From assembly GCF_900142985.1 (NCBI RefSeq), contig NZ_LT670849.1, positions 1,736,001 through 1,800,000 on the forward strand: a DNA stretch of 64,000 nucleotides. Direction: 5' to 3'. The position numbers and the translations under genes were made by a program. The notes under the pieces were generated by a model. The model was not told where the DNA came from, ran no database searches, and was given only the letters and a program-made list of their open reading frames with translations. Positions 61,708 through 64,000 of the stretch are shown here, piece after piece (within the stretch, counting starts at the first letter, position 1; the number at the start of each line of letters is the position of its first letter). Source of the DNA: Bradyrhizobium erythrophlei (GTDB lineage Bacteria; Pseudomonadota; Alphaproteobacteria; Rhizobiales; Xanthobacteraceae).

Positions 61708-63120
61708 TCAGGCGAGCCTAATCTTGAGGCTTTGCGAGCCGATGAGATTGATGACCCGCATGATGTTGTAGACAAGAACGCTGAGGGCGGCTTCAGTCTT
61801 GACGTTGGTAAGGCCTCGGGTGAGGAACCTGCCGCCAGCCGTCATCCGCTTGATGGTTCCGAACGGGTGTTCAGCCGCGCATCGCCGCTGCCGCATGAGG
61901 TGTGGATCGGCTTCGACGCGGGCATTCATGCGTTGAAGCGCGTCCTCGTAAAGGTGTCTTTGAACGAAGCGGCGCTCGACGCGGGTGCATCTCGGCTTGA
62001 GCGCGCAACCCGAACAATCGTCGGCGATATACAAGACGCTCTGCTTTCTGGTGAGGATTTGCTTGCGCACCAGTGTTCGGCCCGCCGGACAACGAAAACT
62101 GTCGGTTTGCGGCTCATAGATGAAGGCCGTGCGGTCGAAGAAGTCGCCTTGATTGTTGACGGCCCGGTTCGCTGGCACACAAGGCGTGATGCCATCGTTC
62201 TCGCAGGCTGCCGCGTCTGCTCCGTTCGAATAGCCAGCGTCCGCCACCACCGTGAGCGTATCGGCCGCCACCGCATCCTTCGTCGCCTTGGCCATCGGAT
62301 GGAGCAGCCGGTTGTCGGTGGGTTCGGTTGTAACCTCATGGTGGACGATCAGCCCCGTCGCAGCATCGACCGCCGTCTGGACATTGTAGGAAGGAGGCTT
62401 GGAGCCTGCCCCTTTACCCATCGGCCGCGCATCGAGCTCACCTTCTACAAGACTAGTCCGATCTTCCGCCTTAAGTCGCGCCGCCAGAGCATCAAGGTCG
62501 GTGCGGCGTGCCCTGAGAGCCTGGAGAGCCGCAGCCGTTTGTTCCGCATCGCTATCGGCCCGCTCGCCCGCATCGATGCTGTCGAGGTTGGCAAGATAAG
62601 CCGCGATCTGTTGATCGATCCGGCCGGCCTCTTCGGCGACCTTGCGTTCGCCCATAATCCGCTTGGCGCTCGCCACCGCCCGGAACTTCGAACCGTCGAG
62701 GGCCACCAGACGGGCCGCAAATAGTCCCTGCTCGCGGCAGAACAGCACGAAGGCCCGGCATGCCCCTACGATCCCGGCTGCATTGTCCCGCCGAAAGTCC
62801 GCAATTGTTTTGAAGTCGGGGGCAAGCCGCCCCAACAGCCACATCAGTTCGACATTGCGCCGGCACTCGCGTTCCAGCTTGCGGCTCGAACGAACCTCGT
62901 TGAGGTACCCGTAGATATAGAGCTTCAGAAGATCGCGCGGGTCATAGCCGGGCCGCCCGGTCGCCGCCGGTGTCGCTCGAACCAAGCCGAGCCCGAACAT
63001 ATCGAGACCTTCAACAAAGGCATCGATTACCCGCACCGCCGCATCAGCGGCAACGTAATCATCGATCCGTGCCGGCAAAAAACTCGCCTGGTTACGGTCC
63101 CCACCTCGAATGTAGCGCAT
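61708..63120 (-). CDS. IS1182-family transposase
   Basis: The 470-residue transposase has the DDE residues in LDGSKFRAVAS (D, about residue 142), VADAGYSNG (D, ~291) and AAEHPFGTIKRM (E, ~414), and a cysteine cluster CSGCALKPRC (~365) typical of the family. The reading frame is intact, so it is probably active. Its start codon is preceded at once by a terminator-like palindrome. Confidence 0.95.
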   Translation of the reverse strand: MRYIRGGDRNQASFLPARIDDYVAADAAVRVIDAFVEGLDMFGLGLVRATPAATGRPGYDPRDLLKLYIYGYLNEVRSSRKLERECRRNVELMWLLGRLAPDFKTIADFRRDNAAGIVGACRAFVLFCREQGLFAARLVALDGSKFRAVASAKRIMGERKVAEEAGRIDQQIAAYLANLDSIDAGERADSDAEQTAAALQALRARRTDLDALAARLKAEDRTSLVEGELDARPMGKGAGSKPPSYNVQTAVDAATGLIVHHEVTTEPTDNRLLHPMAKATKDAVAADTLTVVADAGYSNGADAAACENDGITPCVPANRAVNNQGDFFDRTAFIYEPQTDSFRCPAGRTLVRKQILTRKQSVLYIADDCSGCALKPRCTRVERRFVQRHLYEDALQRMNARVEADPHLMRQRRCAAEHPFGTIKRMTAGGRFLTRGLTNVKTEAALSVLVYNIMRVINLIGSQSLKIRLA

Positions 63121-63121
63121 G

Positions 63122-63150
63122 AAAAAGGCCGCATCATTAATGATGCGGCC
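63122..63150 (-). terminator. terminator-like hairpin just before the transposase start
   Basis: A perfect 24-bp palindrome (63127-63150; arm GGCCGCATCATT) is followed on the minus strand by TTTTT and then C-ATG, the transposase start. It would stop outside transcription from reaching the transposase and may also hide its ribosome site. Confidence 0.8.
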
Positions 63151-63229
63151 TCTCTATCTGATTTGCCCCAGTTCTCACACAGCCTGCGTCGCCGGGGCTT
63201 TTGTCGTAAGGGTCCGAAAGACAACGGCG

Positions 63230-63385
63230 CTAAAATACCGCGATGTATTTGAGCAGCGACAGGACGCCAAGGATGATCACGATGACACGCACGATCTGCT
63301 TGGCACGGCCATCGATCGGCAACAGATTGATGAGATACAAAATCAGGATGACGACCAGAAAAGTCACAAGTGCACTGATGAGCAT
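63230..63385 (-). CDS. Thivi_2564-like small membrane protein
   Basis: The 51-residue product has two membrane helices (about residues 4-21 and 32-49) around the loop LPIDGRAKQI, the pattern of the Thivi_2564 family of tiny membrane proteins. GGGGGA lies 7 nt before the ATG. It ends 28 bp from the right half of the csbD terminator, which it probably shared with csbD before the IS inserted. The function is unknown. Confidence 0.75.
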   Translation of the reverse strand: MLISALVTFLVVILILYLINLLPIDGRAKQIVRVIVIILGVLSLLKYIAVF

Positions 63386-63578
63386 GAATTTCCCCCTGAC
63401 ATGCGAGAGACGGACGCTGGCGCGGTCTCAACGCGCAAACCCCGACACGGTTCCGAGAACGGAACCGCCCTACGAAAATACCCGCAACATCAGCACTTTC
63501 GATACCTCTACGACAGGCTTGCTGGCTAAATATTTACCCTTTTTTGGCTAAGTCGGCGGGCTTGCCTTGGGGGTAGCC

Positions 63579-64000
63579 ATGCTCGACCGCTTCACGGTGT
63601 CTTCGCTCATCAAGTCGGTCATCGTCCTGATGGCCCTCTGCATGACGGCGCTGCTGAGCGTCAGCGCCTGGAATTCGCTGGGACGGCTCGCGATGACCAG
63701 CCGGATTCTGGTGGTCACGGACGCTTCCTCGAATCTTTTCAAGGCGTTGCACAATCTGCGCAGCGACCGCTCGACCACGAGCCGCAACCTGACCGACGAG
63801 GCCCCGCTTTCACCGGACATGCAGGTCTACCTGCGCACCACCCGCGACGCCGAACTGCCGGCCATGCGCACGGCCGCAACTGCGCTCGAGGGGGTGGAAT
63901 TTCCCGACCACGAGACGCTGTTGCCGCAACTCAATCGGTTGATCCAGGCCTTCGCGGCGCTCGACGCCGAATCCTGGGAAGCCCTGAACAAACCGAAATC
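63579..64000 (+). CDS. methyl-accepting chemotaxis protein, N-terminal part
   Basis: The first 140 codons run off the window end. They show a membrane helix (about residues 12-34) and the start of a helical periplasmic sensor (SLGRLAMTSRILVVTDASSN and the following residues), as in Bradyrhizobium-type receptors. The HAMP and signalling domains should lie beyond the window, so the assignment rests on the N-terminal pattern alone. GGGGG precedes the ATG. Confidence 0.65.
   Translation, partial: MLDRFTVSSLIKSVIVLMALCMTALLSVSAWNSLGRLAMTSRILVVTDASSNLFKALHNLRSDRSTTSRNLTDEAPLSPDMQVYLRTTRDAELPAMRTAATALEGVEFPDHETLLPQLNRLIQAFAALDAESWEALNKPK

Larger units (their letters stand above)
61649..63186 (-). 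mobile_element. IS1182-family insertion sequence, intact
   Basis: The 1538-bp element has imperfect terminal inverted repeats (CAGGCTGTGTGGAAAC at the left; inverse of GTTCTCACACAGCCTG at the right) and a full-length transposase. It is flanked by a 4-bp direct repeat CGTC (61645-61648 and 63187-63190), which is the duplicated loop of the csbD terminator. It contains no other gene. Intact ends, gene and duplication suggest recent movement. Confidence 0.92.

Noticed and set aside
61632-63202. Reading the AAAAGCCCCGGC arms as part of the IS terminal repeats
   Set aside because: The identical CGTC inside both arms is better explained as a target duplication, with the arms as the two halves of the host terminator.
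1-64000. tRNA, rRNA or CRISPR arrays
   Set aside because: No cloverleaf, ribosomal segment or regularly spaced repeat array was recognised on either strand.

Overview
The window looks like chromosomal DNA of a Bradyrhizobium-type alphaproteobacterium (Nitrobacteraceae). The reasons are the high GC content, the alphaproteobacterial order of conserved genes (ZapA and DUF4164; a DUF1465/RcdA-like gene near DUF1192 and rpmE; cysG-DUF2849-cysI-DUF934-cysH divergent from cysD-cysNC), and many short dispersed palindromic repeats between genes. The genus is inferred from family knowledge, not from a search.

Layout. 0-1.9 kb: periplasmic PQQ-dependent alcohol dehydrogenase. 1.9-3.7 kb: a leftward unit of 6S RNA, 5-formyl-THF cyclo-ligase and a YmdB-like phosphoesterase. 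3.7-8.4 kb: an accessory islet with a twin-hairpin repeat, a DUF1989 gene divergent from a LysR regulator, two inverted paralogous LysR genes, a pilin-gene remnant and a frameshifted zinc-ribbon gene. It lies between 6S RNA and zapA, which are usually adjacent. 8.6-9.3 kb: zapA and DUF4164. 9.6-19.3 kb: a carbon block (tkt, gap, pgk, class II and class I aldolases, a ThiE-like protein, a Sel1 protein, inositol monophosphatase). 19.3-25.6 kb: repeats, an MFS transporter, an FkbM methyltransferase, a lipid-modifying pair (CFA-synthase-like and DUF1295) and a methyltransferase between two copies of a ~110 bp repeat. 25.8-29.6 kb: a MotA/TolQ-like and OmpA-like pair, a GNAT enzyme and two unknown proteins. 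29.7-35.2 kb: ABC exporter, rpmE, DMT transporter, RcdA-like, DUF1192 and quinone oxidoreductase. 35.3-40.1 kb: two c-di-GMP enzymes. 40.1-51.3 kb: galU, a lytic transglycosylase, a DUF459 protein, a TfdA-like dioxygenase, YqgE, a DsbD-like domain protein, a flippase, 3-hydroxybutyrate dehydrogenase with a patatin, and a CAP lipoprotein. 51.4-59 kb: assimilatory sulfate reduction. 59-64 kb: malate synthase G, csbD, an intact IS1182-family element, a small membrane protein and the start of a chemotaxis receptor.

How the genes fit together. The carbon block supplies lower glycolysis/gluconeogenesis and pentose interconversion. Malate synthase G allows growth on C2 compounds, and 3-hydroxybutyrate dehydrogenase fits PHB turnover. 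The cys genes cover sulfate activation, reduction to sulfite, reduction to sulfide, and siroheme supply. Cell-envelope and signalling genes fill much of the rest.

Most notable observations. (1) Two 167-bp composite elements each consist of two hairpins joined by a conserved 13-nt linker; the outer stems differ between copies but stay self-complementary, and deleted derivatives of the element form gene stop codons. (2) The IS1182 element sits exactly in the 4-nt loop of the csbD terminator, has duplicated that loop, and carries inward-facing terminators at both ends. (3) An accessory regulator islet splits the zapA-6S RNA-fau arrangement. No CRISPR array, tRNA or rRNA was seen.
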